From: Blastobasis lacticolella
Lineage: Eukaryota > Arthropoda > Insecta > Lepidoptera > Blastobasidae
Direction of reading: 5' to 3'
DNA length: 64,000 nt
NCBI GenBank assembly: GCA_905147135.1
Contig: LR990067.1
Coordinates: 5,022,001-5,086,000, forward strand
The position numbers and the translations under genes were made by a program. This document shows positions 53,227 through 64,000 of this stretch, piece after piece (within the stretch, counting starts at the first letter, position 1; the number at the start of each line of letters is the position of its first letter). Under the pieces are notes generated by a model, which worked only from the letters and a program-made list of their open reading frames with translations, did not search any database and was not told where the DNA came from.

Positions 53227-53424
53227 TTTATTTCGCGTAAAATTCAGTTATAACGTTCCGGACCCGTTCCCGCATGAACCAAATAGAATTTCGTGATAAA
53301 TTATATTCTGGTCTATAAGCGATATTGCTGCCGAATTTTATTAAAATCCGTTCTGTCGTTTTTGCGTCAAGGAGTAACAAACATCTGGCGTTACAAACTT
53401 TCGAATTTATAATATTAGTAGGAC
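53227..53424 (+). repeat. Lep-type short dispersed element
   Basis: cagttataacgttccggacc, ctggtctataagcgatattg, aaaatccgttctgtcgtttt, ending tttataatattagtagga. Confidence 0.6.
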
Positions 53425-53531
53425 AATACAATAATGTTTTCGACATTTTACCAAAATAATCGAAAGTCATTGTAATTAGTACACTTTTGACAGAAAATAT
53501 GCCTTCGGACCCTTAAACTTATGAATGGGCA

Positions 53532-53746
53532 GTTGGCTAATTACGTAAATCTGTTGCCATTCTCTGATTTCAATAATTGAAATTGATACTTGTGCGATTA
53601 CGTTACGTTTATAGTTTCAGTTTATTGCATTACAACTTTGTTAACAACCGAACCCATGATATCGATGATACGGAATCGCAATAGTAACAATTTCAATTAT
53701 TGAAATCAGATAATTGTTAGCAACAGCGTTAGGTAATTAGCCAACA
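53532..53746. mobile_element. MITE-2 copy, complete
   Basis: gttggctaattacgtaaatc at the left and gttaggtaattagccaac at the right; the arms also share tctgatttcaataattgaaa inverted. About 215 bp. Confidence 0.8.
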
Positions 53747-53974
53747 GTTCTCTTACACTTTTGTATTTACATTAATCTTAAGCCGTGTTCCGAGTTCGCA
53801 CAGCATCTGCGTAGGCGCTGAATTTCGCACGAAATCAACACACAATCGGTAAAAGTTACATTGTGTTCCACAGATCAGCTGGTTCTCGCTGCAAATTATG
53901 TCGTATCAAGTCATATATCATAAACCAATGAGAGGGGGATATTAAGTTGTTTGTATGTATGGATGGATGTTAAG

Positions 53975-54065
53975 TATTTATTTATTAAATCTTCATGCAC
54001 AAAATAGTACAAAGGCGGATTTAAAGCTAAAATAGCCCTATCTACCAGTCAACCAGGAGATAAAG
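53975..54065 (-). repeat. LINE 3' UTR fragment (antisense)
   Basis: tatttatttattaaatcttc, cacaaaatagtacaaaggcg, ctatctaccagtcaaccagg; related to 60485-60620. Its T-rich start suggests an antisense poly(A) tail. Confidence 0.45.
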
Positions 54066-54338
54066 GGTAAAGAAAAAGTAAGGCGGTGCAAGAGAAGCTA
54101 CTAAACAAGATGGAGGAGGGGGGAACCGTTCATGCAATTATAGCCGAACCAGAGATAACAGTACAGATAAATAGATAGATAACTGAAAATAACAAATAAT
54201 AATAAATAATAAGTATGTACCTACAGCATAAGTACATAATTCGTTTAAATAAATTAGTAAAGCGGGTATATGGTAAAGAAGACAACCGCAAGAATTTGCT
54301 TTATTTGAGGATAAATATTATACATAGGTACATCTACT

Positions 54339-54522
54339 GTAAGCGCGCGAGTTCATGTCCATCGGGCACGACTACTTTAAAAATTCGAGTATCAATTATT
54401 AAAGGCTCGAAACAGCGCCATCTCATTCAGTTGCGGTTTGAGCGATTGAGATGGCGATGTATAATCCGCCCGAGTTAGACGGTCGGGCCCGATGGATATG
54501 AACTCGTGCGCGCACTGCTTAC
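54339..54522. mobile_element. MITE-3 with inner hairpin
   Basis: Ends gtaagcgcgcgagttcatgt and the complement of cgtgcgcgcactgcttac, sharing ccatcgggc further in. Inside, cgccatctcattcag...ttgagatggcg forms a second stem. Confidence 0.75.
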
Positions 54523-54636
54523 ACACTCACACCCTGATCCTTGCTACGTGTCATAGAATACCTACTACAAAGCCTGATATGAGGTCACTTGAGGATGTCA
54601 GAAATCTATTTTGTCTATGATGTTTCGGGCACAGCG

Positions 54637-54794
54637 GGGCTATTGGCTAACTCAGTTGACAACTGTATTTGACACTAGATAATTCTACACCACGTCATCT
54701 ACGTTGAAAACTGGCAATAGCGTCTACCAAATTAGAGTAGTGTCAGATTTTTTTATGTCAAATTCAGTTGTCCACTGAGATAGCCGATAGGCCC
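54637..54794. mobile_element. MITE-8
   Basis: gggctattggctaactcagt (left) and the complement of ccactgagatagccgatagg (right), continuing through gacaactgtatttgacac. Arms about 40 bases. Confidence 0.7.
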
Positions 54795-55653
54795 TCAGGT
54801 ACCCAACCTCATTGTCTTTGGTCGCTAGTCCGCCATATTTGTTTACCAAAGACAATTCAGTATGTCCCAACTATACGTATCTAACGTACACTGTCGACGA
54901 TAATAGCGGATGATTGCCGACATAATTAGGTATAGCAGTAAAACTGTTTACTTACACATCGGTCATCAATAATAGTCTAGCAATTTAGATTTTCCGATAC
55001 CGTACAGTATGGAACAATTCTATTGAACTTGCTAGCATACCGTCACGCATGTATGGTAATCGAGAGTTGGTCGGATCCAAACAAATATTAACTTAAATAT
55101 AAACGAGTAAAGTTCAAACTCTATTGCGGTATTTTCTTTCGGTAGTCGTATTAGACCGATTACAATTTCAGTTTAGGCATGCGGTCTTCCTTTCTCCTTT
55201 TTTCTTTTGTGGGTTTTCTTCGGCTCCTTCCTATTTCAAATCTAAAATTGCATAACAAACTATCTTGAAACTCAAACCCTAAATTTATTTATTGATTACA
55301 ACATGAAATCGCTTTCAATCGTCAAAAGGAGGGGGGAGGAAAGTAGGAAGGAAACACACAGTGACACGTTGGCCGCCCCAGGGCCGGAGCACACCCATCC
55401 CACGCCGACCATCGTGCCCTACCCTATTCCTATCCTACCCCTATGTTATTTAACACGATCAAATCGAAGATATTATCTAGACAGGTCAGCCATATGAGTA
55501 TCCTCATGGGAATATGGGAGAAGCGAGAAAGACAGCAAATATACTAACTCTAGGCTCCTCCACTGCCAAAGTCACGGTTCTCTATGGACCTTACTCACCG
55601 GCAGGAACACAATACTATTTGAAACAGTGGAGCGACTGCTATTTGACCTCCGT

Positions 55654-55692
55654 GACCCTGCTACCAGGGGAGGTTCCCCTGGTAGCAGGGTC
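55654..55692. repeat. Fold-back SINE-T junction
   Basis: gaccctgctaccagggga (55654-55671) is followed after a few bases by its exact complement (55675-55692). It derives from one SINE-T segment in both orientations; antisense SINE-T sequence precedes it from 55622. Confidence 0.75.
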
Positions 55693-56354
55693 CAGATTTT
55701 GTCAAAGTAGTTTGTTGTTTGTAATTATTCTCTCTGTCAATTGGCGATTGTTTCATAGTACACCAAAATATGATGTCTTTTTAGGCATTTGCAATTTTTG
55801 GTATTCCAGGCTGCTGACATATCATAAATTGTCTGTGGTCGTTAGTACGCCATATTTGTTTACCAAATAATACAAGTCTGCCTGGACAGATTTTAGACGA
55901 CATAACCTACGCCAAAACTCTTTGCATAGGCTCGCAAATAACATACGGTTAAGGCAAGTCAAAGATGAAATAACTAGTAAATTGCACTTGTAACTGAAGT
56001 GTGAATCTATGAATAGCAAATGCATTAATGTATTGCTTTATAACTGCTTTATAATAACGAAACTTACTACGCAAGTCAATTTGCTATGCCACGGCATTTC
56101 CGCGACTGTACGTGCATATGTTTTTTTATTTAACTGTCAGTGTATGCAACCAATGCAAATTGGACCCCACAAACTTTTCAAATAGGAAACAGTTTGCGTT
56201 GACAACGAATGCGTGACAATTTTTTTTCTACAAGCGGGCTACCTGATGGATGACAAAAGTGTGCTTTGTACCACTAGTGTGGCAAACGTGCTTGCGGACG
56301 TCTGATTTATAAGCAGTAGCTGCAGCCTATGAACGTCACATAAAATCCTTTTTT

Positions 56355-56520
56355 TTTTAATATTATACGGCAGACAAACAGACAAGCGGGGCACCTGATG
56401 AAATGTTGTCACCGCCGCCTATGGACATCAGCAACACCAGGGGAGTTACCAATGCGTTGCCCGCCTCTAATATACCTCTTGTACGATTCCATGTCTTAGT
56501 CGAAAGTAGACACTGTGGTT
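56355..56520 (-). mobile_element. LINE-C 3' end
   Basis: Poly(T), then atacggcagacaaacagaca, gcggggcacctgatg, gccgcctatggacatcagca, ccaatgcgttgcccgcctct and the tgtacgattccatgtc complement. Confidence 0.8.
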
Positions 56521-56579
56521 CGGAACACCTGATGTAGAACCATAAGAAACCAGCTAAGCTATAAAATGTGGATGCCAAA

Positions 56580-56790
56580 TGGATTTTGATGGGATTGATG
56601 AGGTATTCTGGGGTCCAACTTAAAATCTAGGCTATGTTTCATTTAAGTTGGGTAGAACCGGAGATACAGCTTGACCACTCCGTAGTACTAGCTTTCACAC
56701 AGAAGGCCAATTAAAAAAGGTCGTGCGGGAAAAAGATAAACTGCCCTAAAAACAATTTCTACGCGGACGAAGTCGCGGGAAAATATAGTG
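56580..56790 (+). repeat. Dispersed element shared with 33350-33490
   Basis: Shares agttgggtagaa and atacagcttgac...cgtagtacta; ends in gcggacgaagtcgcggg, a motif often seen at the ends of short lepidopteran repeats. Confidence 0.5.
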
Positions 56791-57814
56791 AAAAATAAAG
56801 TTTAAGAAGGATTTTTAAAAAAAGTGAAGGGTTTTTCAACGATAAGCAGATGAAACACTGTGTAAGTACCTACTACATAAAAGCACGAATAACTGCAATG
56901 AGTGTTTATGACCTGAGTTGAATATATAGGGGCTTTCAAAGGATGGTGAACTCGCGAGTTCACCAGAGTCCATTGTCTAGGCCGAACAACGACTCAGCGA
57001 GTCCTGGGTCTAGGTCAAACAATACTGCGGATTGCCTGTTGCTAGTTCACCGCTAGCAGCTTGCGACTATTGCCATGAGGCTTTTTCTTAATTGACATTC
57101 ATAAGTGTTGTAAAACCCAAACTGAATAAAAATTATTTGATTTGATTGATTGAGTTGAAAAAGAAAACAAAAATATTAAATAAAAAAATTCTCCCATTTT
57201 TTATTCAATTACTTTTATTTTATTACAACGAGAATTTTTTATTAATGAATTAATTGGTTTGTGCTCAGAATAGCACATAGATCGGATCTGGAACGACATA
57301 ACAGAATTTAATGCGAATGAAGTTGCAGGCAAAATCCAAATTCATATTTGCGCGTGCGGGTCACTTTTTGGCTCTGCTGGACCCCTAGCGACACTTTCCG
57401 CGTTGTTCCCAAACGGGGTCAGCAGTAAATTACAGTCTTTTTGTTGCCGTCCCCATATGGGGTCGCCAGTAAATTAAGGTAAAATTCTCGCGCATCGGAA
57501 GTGATCAAAATCATCAAGATTGACACTCCTTGACTATACATAGGAGGTCATCAAGCTTCTTGAATACGCCAGAGCCTTTTACCCTCTGTGCAGTCAAATC
57601 ACTTTGACCTCAATAAAGGTTATAAGAATAAAATAAACACGTTGAAACGGGTATTTATTTCTATGTTGAAACGTCATTTTATATGAAATTATGTGTGGAG
57701 TGACCGATGTTTGATTGTAAATATTAACCAATCAAAGTCAATGAAATTTTGTAGACGATATTTAGAAAGCAATATATATGTCTGCTGTTAGTCAGATTCT
57801 TGTTAAAATGTAGG

Positions 57815-57887
57815 TATCGTTTCAAAGTTGCACGTTGCATTTAACATTTCAATACAAATCTTTAATCTCGTGCAACTTTGAAACGAT
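57815..57887. repeat. Perfect 19-bp inverted repeat
   Basis: atcgtttcaaagttgcacg (57815-57833) and its exact complement (57869-57887), 35-base AT-rich loop. A tiny MITE or a hairpin. Confidence 0.75.
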
Positions 57888-57899
57888 ATGTTAAAACGA

Positions 57900-59104
57900 A
57901 AACCTGACCAGCCCCAGACCTAAATATTGGTTTGTCAATCGCTTTCTAACATTAATTAGGTTTGATTGCTTTTATTGAAATTATGGTCAAACTCCTCGCA
58001 AGCCGCCATTGTTGAAACCTAGATAAATTCCAAGCTAGATATAGAGTTGAGCTTTCATTTATTTAAATGATCAGAATTTTAAGGTCTGTCATATAAGGTT
58101 GGTAAGAAAGTGTTACATTCTGGGGATGTTTTAACTCATTAATGATTACTATAATAGGGTTTCGAACAATTTTGGTATAGTTGATCGAAGAATTAGGTAT
58201 AGGATTAGAAACTAAATTGTTTTCAATTGCTTTCCAATCCTTCTGTTGTTTGTTATTGTACTGCTTTTGCGCACCAATTAGAATCTATCCTAAGCTCCAA
58301 GCTCACAGACGTCATCCAAACCTACGCACCATTTCTAGGTCAATGTCAGCCACACTTCCGACCCTATCTAACAGTTTCGGTTCTACGGAAGCCATCACGA
58401 ATCCCAATCCGTTGCACTTAATTTTCAACGCTTCCTCTCGCCTCTCACTCTGGTTGCAAGTGACCGCATAAGAGCGAGTGAGACTACTATACTGATACGG
58501 TGTCGATAAAATTGAGGTTGCGCAACGCTGTTATATGACCGATTGGAACCATCTTTCGGTTGCGCAAGACCACGAAAGTTGGGTTAGAAAGTGCGAAGAG
58601 TTGCGCCGTGAATGAGGTTTTGACCTAAAATCGGTTGCGGTTGCTGGGGTTGGAGTGAGGGTTGTACATAAGCTTGCCAAATCTATTCAATGATGTAGTA
58701 TCCTACTATATTTTGGGTCAAGATACCATCTGGAAGAGATCGACCATCTTAAAGTGATTATGTTATGCTGATTCTTGTATATTGTCCTATGTATAAAATA
58801 AAAGGTGCAATAAAAGGTTTTTACTTATTTACTCACTGTTGGATAAATATGCAGTGGCCAAATTTATTAATTTTAGAAATACAAAAATACAACCCTTTCT
58901 TCGGCTATCATAAGAGTCATTTGAACAAAAATACACTTTTTTCTGAAGTAAAAAGTATATAACTAAAGATTTCTTCTTAGAAATAAGAAGTGCCTGTTGT
59001 GTCGTCTTTAATTTTGTATTTTCTGTATACTATATATTGTGTGCAATAAATTGTTAAAATAAAATAATTTACTACATACATAATTAAATATTTTTAAACA
59101 ATTT
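57900..59104. other. Unassigned stretch
   Basis: 58227-58471 is GC-richer and open on both strands, but neither translation shows a family signature or clear splice borders. The rest is AT-rich; 58765-58800 resembles the 59830-59880 tail (gctgattcttgtatattgtc). Confidence 0.35.
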
Positions 59105-59403
59105 TATCATGTGGTGTCCGGTAGAATAACACCAACCCTTTCTAAATAGAAATATGCAAAAAACATTGTAAAAAAGCCTTTTATATGGATACAATTTGTT
59201 TTGACACTCTAAATGGAAATCTTCTATATTCTTATTGAATATTTTGGCAACCCTCTGTGATACTAGATAGAATGTTGTATTGAAGTACGAGTCGATGATC
59301 GACTAGTTTCGCCTTTGTATTAGCTCACAGGCGTGCGACAGAGACGACACTCTACGAAACCAGATAAGTCGATTATATTTACCGGCGATATCTGTACGAC
59401 TGT

Positions 59404-59615
59404 ATGATGCTCTTACGGTGAGGGAAAACATCGCCTGCACACTCAAGCAACGCTTAACCATCATCAAATCTGGTCAGGTTCCCCTGTTACCAGGGTCAAG
59501 GAGGACAACGGCAATCGCTCCACTGTAATTACCTGATCCGCCAAACCCCAGATCACGATCAAGGTGGACCCACGGATCGTGTGCGAGAGCACAACCGGGA
59601 TATTTACGCTAAGAT
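59404..59615 (+). mobile_element. SINE-T body
   Basis: tgatgctcttacggtgaggg, then a small deletion, ccactgtaattacctgatcc, ending ttacgctaagatga. Confidence 0.75.
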
Positions 59616-59639
59616 GAATGGTAGATAAATAGAAAATCG

Positions 59640-59880
59640 GGCCTGATGAAAAGTGGTCACTGCTACCTAAGGAGATTAACAACAGCAATGGTATCAACGC
59701 GTTGCCTACCTCTTAAACACGAGACACGTTGCTCTGATAGCAAATAGCCAAATGTGAAGTCCTACCTACTATTGCCAAAGCTACTGAAGACTTACACTTA
59801 GATCGCTTAAAGCGATAAGGCATCCTTTTGCTGATTCTTGTCTATTGTCTTGTAATATGTGTGCAATAAAAACATTTTAC
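59640..59880. repeat. Antisense LINE-C tail followed by another LINE 3' end
   Basis: 59640-59715: cctgatgaaaagtggtcact, cgcgttgcctacctc. 59800-59880: agatcgcttaaagcgataag, gctgattcttgtctattgtc, ending gcaataaaa; the latter is of the type found at 3' ends of Jockey/R1-like LINEs in moths. Confidence 0.5.
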
Positions 59881-59889
59881 TTACTTCAT

Positions 59890-60130
59890 GATCACAGCCC
59901 ATAACAGTCTACTGCAGGACTTAGGCCTCTCCCTCGAAAGGGGATGTTATTACCATAATCTCCAAGCTTGGCAGGCGGGTTGGAGATCGCAGTGTTATAA
60001 ATATAGCAATGGAAAACGCTGCTGCCCATTTTCCAGCTTACGGAGACTAGATCTTCTGCCTCGAAATTAGTCGCCTTGTACGACACCCACGAGTGTAAGG
60101 GGTTGGTGCTATTCTACTTTGCCGCACACC
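59890..60130 (-). mobile_element. R1 element
   Basis: From gtcggtgtgcggcaaagtag at the 5' end (60130) to the tgatcatgaagtaag tail near 59890. Complete relative to the 18177 copy. Confidence 0.75.
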
Positions 60131-60484
60131 GACCAACTTTTACTGACTTAAGTTAATTTTGAGCCCAAACTCTAACATAAACCTCACAGATCATGGTATC
60201 CAAGCAACAGTGTTATAATTCAATTACGTACGAGGCATGGACGAACTTTCATACCCAACAATACACGTCGCATTCCCAGGCCTTATCTAGTTTTTGTGCA
60301 TGGCATCAGTGAAACGAGAGTTTTCACCGGACCCCAGTATTCCCACGTTCGTCTCCAAGAAATTATTGGTCTTTGTTTCGCTTTTTTTTGTATTTTGTAT
60401 ACAAATAAATGTGTACAGGCTGTGTTGTTTGTGGTAACCGAATGGGGGACGGGTATGTGATAGTGGTTTACTGTCAAAATCTTT

Positions 60485-60620
60485 TTTATTTATTTAGTTA
60501 TTTAAAAACTTTATTGCACAAACTACCGCAATTGGCGAACTTAAAGCCATTGAGACTTTGTCTAATAGTCAACCAGCAGTCCATGTAGACAGAGATTAAG
60601 TAGGTGCTACTTAACAGTAA
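60485..60620 (-). repeat. LINE 3' UTR fragment (antisense)
   Basis: tttatttatttagttattta, actttattgcacaaactacc, gagactttgtctaatagtca, accagcagtcc; same type as 53975-54065. Confidence 0.45.
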
Positions 60621-60919
60621 ATACTTAACTCCGTGTAAAAACCAAATTTAAAATAAATTAAATTAAATAGAATTCATACTTTTACTATTGGCTGGAGCGT
60701 AGAGTGGGCAAGTGGATTTTTTTTATACCATGCTGTGAAAAACGAGCATGGGGCATGGAGCGTCGGTGGCCTAAACGTATGGATCTAATGGTGGATGACT
60801 AGGGTTTGTCCTAACTCACACTGATAGGTAGACAGGATGGATTATGATGATAATGCTTATCATCATGCACTGTAAAAACCTAGTGAGAGAGAGACCGGAG
60901 AGTGGCCGAGTGAGATAAG

Positions 60920-61010
60920 CTCAGACAGGCATGCTCCATCTTCGGCCTTATCGTCACTTACCACCAGTTGAGATGGCGGTCAAATGTCATGCTAGTCTAA
61001 TAAAAAACCT
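60920..61010 (+). mobile_element. LINE-A 3' tail
   Basis: cagacaggcatgctccatct, cggccttatcgtcacttacc, accagttgagatggcggtca, aatgtcatgctagtc, A-rich end. Confidence 0.75.
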
Positions 61011-61574
61011 CCCACATGTCCTATTTGATCATCTTGCGCAGGGTTCTTGTGTGAAACTAAAACACATTGTAACATCTGTAACAACCACGAGAAAGCAATA
61101 AAATTTATGATTATGGTATGATAAAAATCAAAATTTATATTTTACAAGACTTCCATTCGGCTTCAACTCTTTGCATCCAACTCCTAACCCCTTTTGCAAG
61201 ACGTCCGTCCACCTACCGTTATAGTATCACCCTGTACATATTATAATAATATACTATTTTCTGTTCTTTCGGTAATATAACGTGGGAACCGTGGCTTACC
61301 TTGAGGAAAGTTTTATGCAATATTATGAAATGTATTTCATTAACCGAAAAGCTTTGTTGTCGAGAAATTATATTGAAGTGTAGCGACGTAACTTATTATA
61401 ATGTGTATAATTATATTTTCTAATGTTTGTGCGGGTTTTACAATGGCCTAGACGCTTGACAGGCGGGTTGGAGTCAGTCATGAAAACACACTAAACTTTT
61501 TGTATATTGGCGTTTTATTTACGACAAATAATATACTTGAAAAATATGTGCCTAACACTGTCGATAATAGGAAA

Positions 61575-61715
61575 GATTTGTCACGGGAGACCTTAAAATT
61601 TGACATTGCCGAGTCGAATGCGAGAGGCAACGGCTTACGACGCGACGCCGAAGACCGGACGAAGTGGAGTAGAAAGAGCAGGAAAGCGGACCCTGGCAGA
61701 AACCGGGATTGACCA
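61575..61715 (+). pseudogene. RTE-type C-terminal remnant
   Basis: LRRDAEDRTKWSRKSRKADP then G-R-N-R-D and a stop; the same block as KDAEDRAKWAKKSRKADPG at 21690-21745. Confidence 0.7.
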
Positions 61716-61794
61716 CTCGGATGATAATTGATGATTCACCGACAAATCGGATGATTCATAATATGTTTGGAACTGTGGAGAGATGACTCATCAC

Positions 61795-62042
61795 CACAGC
61801 CCATAACAGTCCACTGCAGGACTTAAGGCCTCTCCCACGAAAGGGGATGTTATTGCTATAATCTCCACGCTTGGCAGGCGAGTTGGAGATCGCTGTGTTA
61901 TAAATATAGCAATAGAAAACGCTGCTACCCATTTTCCAGCCTACGGGTACTAGATCTTTTGCCTCGAAAACATAAGTCGCCTTGCACGATACCCAAGAGT
62001 TTGTGGTTGGTGCTATTCTACTCTGCCGGATACCACACGGCC
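61795..62042 (-). mobile_element. R1 element
   Basis: Complete copy from ggccgtgtggtatccggcag at 62042 to the cacagcccataacag complement at 61797. Confidence 0.75.
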
Positions 62043-62389
62043 AACGGAGAGATGACTAAAGCATAATAAAAGGTTAAATCAATCTGATTATTATAATCTG
62101 ATTTTAGCAAGTAAGTTTTCAACCTTGGTAGAGTTCATCGCGTTTGGGTTCAGTGTCAATCCTTTATGCGATGAATAAAACAAGTATGTAAATGGAAAAC
62201 ATTGTTCTGCGATTGTAAGCAAAGTACAATTAGATTGTGATTTTGTACCTGATTAGAAAGGGGAAAATATTTTTTATTGACGCTCTCGCTTAGTCATTGC
62301 GGTTTTTTGTATTTGATTAAGTGAATTTTTACTACATTAAATATAAATGGCTTTTCGGGGTCAGCAGCACGTGATTAATGTCCCTGATA

Positions 62390-62632
62390 TGTCATATGTG
62401 CATAGGCTGCAGTAACTGCTTACCAACAGACAGGCCGTTAGCTTGTTTTGCCAAGGAAAAATAAAGACATTCTCAACCATGTATTCATGTAATATTACAT
62501 ATTATCAAAATAACAACAAACATTTTCGTGGATACATTGCGTCTGTCTCAGAAGATTTGTGGTCAGGCAGCGGTTACCACTTTCCATCAGTTGACCCGCT
62601 TGTCTATTTGTCTATCGTATGACAAACAACAA
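62390..62632 (+). repeat. LINE-B-like and LINE-C-like tails
   Basis: 62390-62450: cataggctgcagtaactgct, gccgttagcttgttttgcc. 62565-62632: cagcggttaccactttccat, cagttgacccgcttgtcta. Both lack ORF parts. Confidence 0.55.
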
Positions 62633-63002
62633 TGATAGTACATCTCAATCTGGCCTCCGTCGTGACCAGGAAGCCATAGCCAGGTCAACCGTCATAACAC
62701 AGTCATAGGTCAAATCATAAGTCACTTATATAAAAAAAAATATAGTGTTACGAAACCGAACGTGGTGCAGTATGAGTGGGCTTCAATAATTTATTATATC
62801 ATCGCATGAAAATTGCTGTTTCATAGGAAATGTCATGTCGATGCTTACGCTTTGTTGTTGCACAATAGGGCATTGTTTAAATGGGGGGAGGGGCCAGTTT
62901 TGGGTCTTAAATGACCGCAATATAGAGGTTACATGTGGCTTCTGCTTGACGTTTCGCACGATTTTAGTTTTATATGTTATGAGTAGCGTATAGAGCTGTG
63001 AG

Positions 63003-63250
63003 ACGTGTGGTGTCCGGCTGAGTCGAATAGCACCCTTTCACTCGTGGGTGTCGTACAAGGCGACTAATGTTTTCAAGGCAAAAGATCTAGTCTCCGTAGG
63101 CTGGAAAATGGGCACCGTTTTCCATTGTTATATTTATGTCACTGCGATCTCCAACCCGCCTGCCAATCGTGGATATTATGGCAATAACCTCCCCTTTCCT
63201 AGGAGAGGCATTTAGTCCTGCAGTGGACTGTTATGGGCTGTGATGATGCT
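63003..63250 (+). mobile_element. R1 element
   Basis: Starts gacgtgtggtgtccggctga, ends gttatgggctgtgatgatg. Small internal deletions. Confidence 0.75.
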
Positions 63251-63356
63251 CCTTACATTAGGGACAAACGAGCAGACAGCTCACCTGATGGTAAGCGGTA
63301 ACTGTTGCCCTTACTTACTAATGCGTGGTGGTAGTAGTAAATCAAAACTTGTGTGC

Positions 63357-63513
63357 AGATTTCATCATCGTGCAGGGAATAGCATCGGTTAGCATTCAAC
63401 TAATGTATATGACTCAAATAAGAGTCGCATTTGTACATGGTCGCAGTGGGATTCAAACCCGATTCTTCTCGCTTACAAGTTCGATATCTTAACCAATTGG
63501 CCGCTGCGCTCCT
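63357..63513 (-). mobile_element. SINE-T, head side only
   Basis: gcagatttcatcatcgtgca, taagagtcgcatttgtacat, ggattcaaacccgattcttc, ttaaccaattggccgctgcg; the 3' two-thirds are missing. Confidence 0.7.
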
Positions 63514-63842
63514 CGGCGATGGGCACTATGCGTTCGTCGAAATGAAAATGGAACAAATATAGAGTCGATTAATTGAGCGCCGTGCGTTTACTTAGAAAAG
63601 AACCACTGTTGGAAGTGTCTTACTTCGACTCTGAGGGCGCCATAGGTTATTAAATGAGTTAATAAATATTTTTTTAGTTTGGAACACTAAAAATAAATTT
63701 ATTTGTGTACAGATTGTGCCCGGGCAGACCGTTTGTGGGTCTCCTAAACGTCTACTATCACTACAAGGTGGAATTTCTTGTACTTGATGACAAACGATAA
63801 CCTATGGCGTCCTTATAGTAGAAGTAACGCTACTAAAACAGC

Positions 63843-63955
63843 GGCGGAAACGCATTGGTGACTCCCCTGGTGTTGCTGATGTCCATCGGCGGCGGTGACC
63901 ACTTTCCATCAGGTGGCCCGCATGCCTGTTTGTCTGCTGGATAACATAAAAAAAA
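63843..63955 (+). mobile_element. LINE-C 3' tail
   Basis: cgcattggtgactcccctgg, gtccatcggcggcggtgacc, catcaggtggcccgcatgcc, tgtctgctggataac, A tract. Confidence 0.8.
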
Positions 63956-64000
63956 CAGCTTAAAGAAATTATGCCCATTTACAAAACAATTTTTTTTTAA

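Overview
The window looks like genomic DNA of a moth or butterfly (Lepidoptera). It is AT-rich, its genes are split by introns with ordinary GT..AG borders, and it is saturated with short interspersed elements of types I associate with lepidopteran genomes: tRNA-derived SINEs carrying a body with the motif cttacggtgagggaaaaca, RTE-type ends closing in (TGA)n, CR1/Jockey-like LINE 3' ends, and fold-back MITEs. The order is from pattern memory; no search was possible.

Three protein genes are supported. (1) A serine protease on the minus strand is assembled here from seven exons (22761 down to 14753). All splice phases agree and the frame stays open for 388 visible residues. It has a six-cysteine clip-like (disulfide-knot) domain, an R|IIGG activation site, the complete His/Asp/Ser triad, and Asp at the base of the S1 pocket (trypsin-like specificity). 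The first exon or exons, with the signal peptide, were not found. (2) A signal-peptide exon on the minus strand (4143-4068) opens a second secreted protein whose remaining exons are not recognisable to the left and may lie outside the window. (3) A plus-strand exon (45755) encodes a secreted, Tyr/Pro/Arg/Asn-rich protein of unknown family. It either stops at 46435 or splices at a strong donor at 46416.

Nearly everything else is mobile DNA, usually nested. Recurrent families, named only for this report: SINE-T (tRNA-Thr-like head, anticodon CGT); SINE-G (tRNA-Gly(GCC)-like head); R1 (about 240 bp, fixed 5' end, TGA-repeat tail); LINE-A, LINE-B and LINE-C (three non-LTR families seen mostly as 3' ends; LINE-A keeps part of the reverse transcriptase at 37697-38697); RTE (C-terminal ends); R5, R6 and Lep-type short dispersed elements; and several MITE families. 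Target-site duplications at nested insertions give a relative order of activity.

Layout: 1-4.0 kb repeats; 4.1 kb secreted-protein first exon; 4.2-14.5 kb repeats; 14.7-22.8 kb protease gene with repeats and a decamer minisatellite in its introns; 23-45 kb repeats, including an inverted SINE-G pair and a 940-bp inverted-repeat transposon; 45.7-46.4 kb secreted-protein gene; 46.5-64 kb repeats, including a three-level nest at 48.5-49.3 kb. No CRISPR array, operon, rRNA or credible functional tRNA gene was seen.
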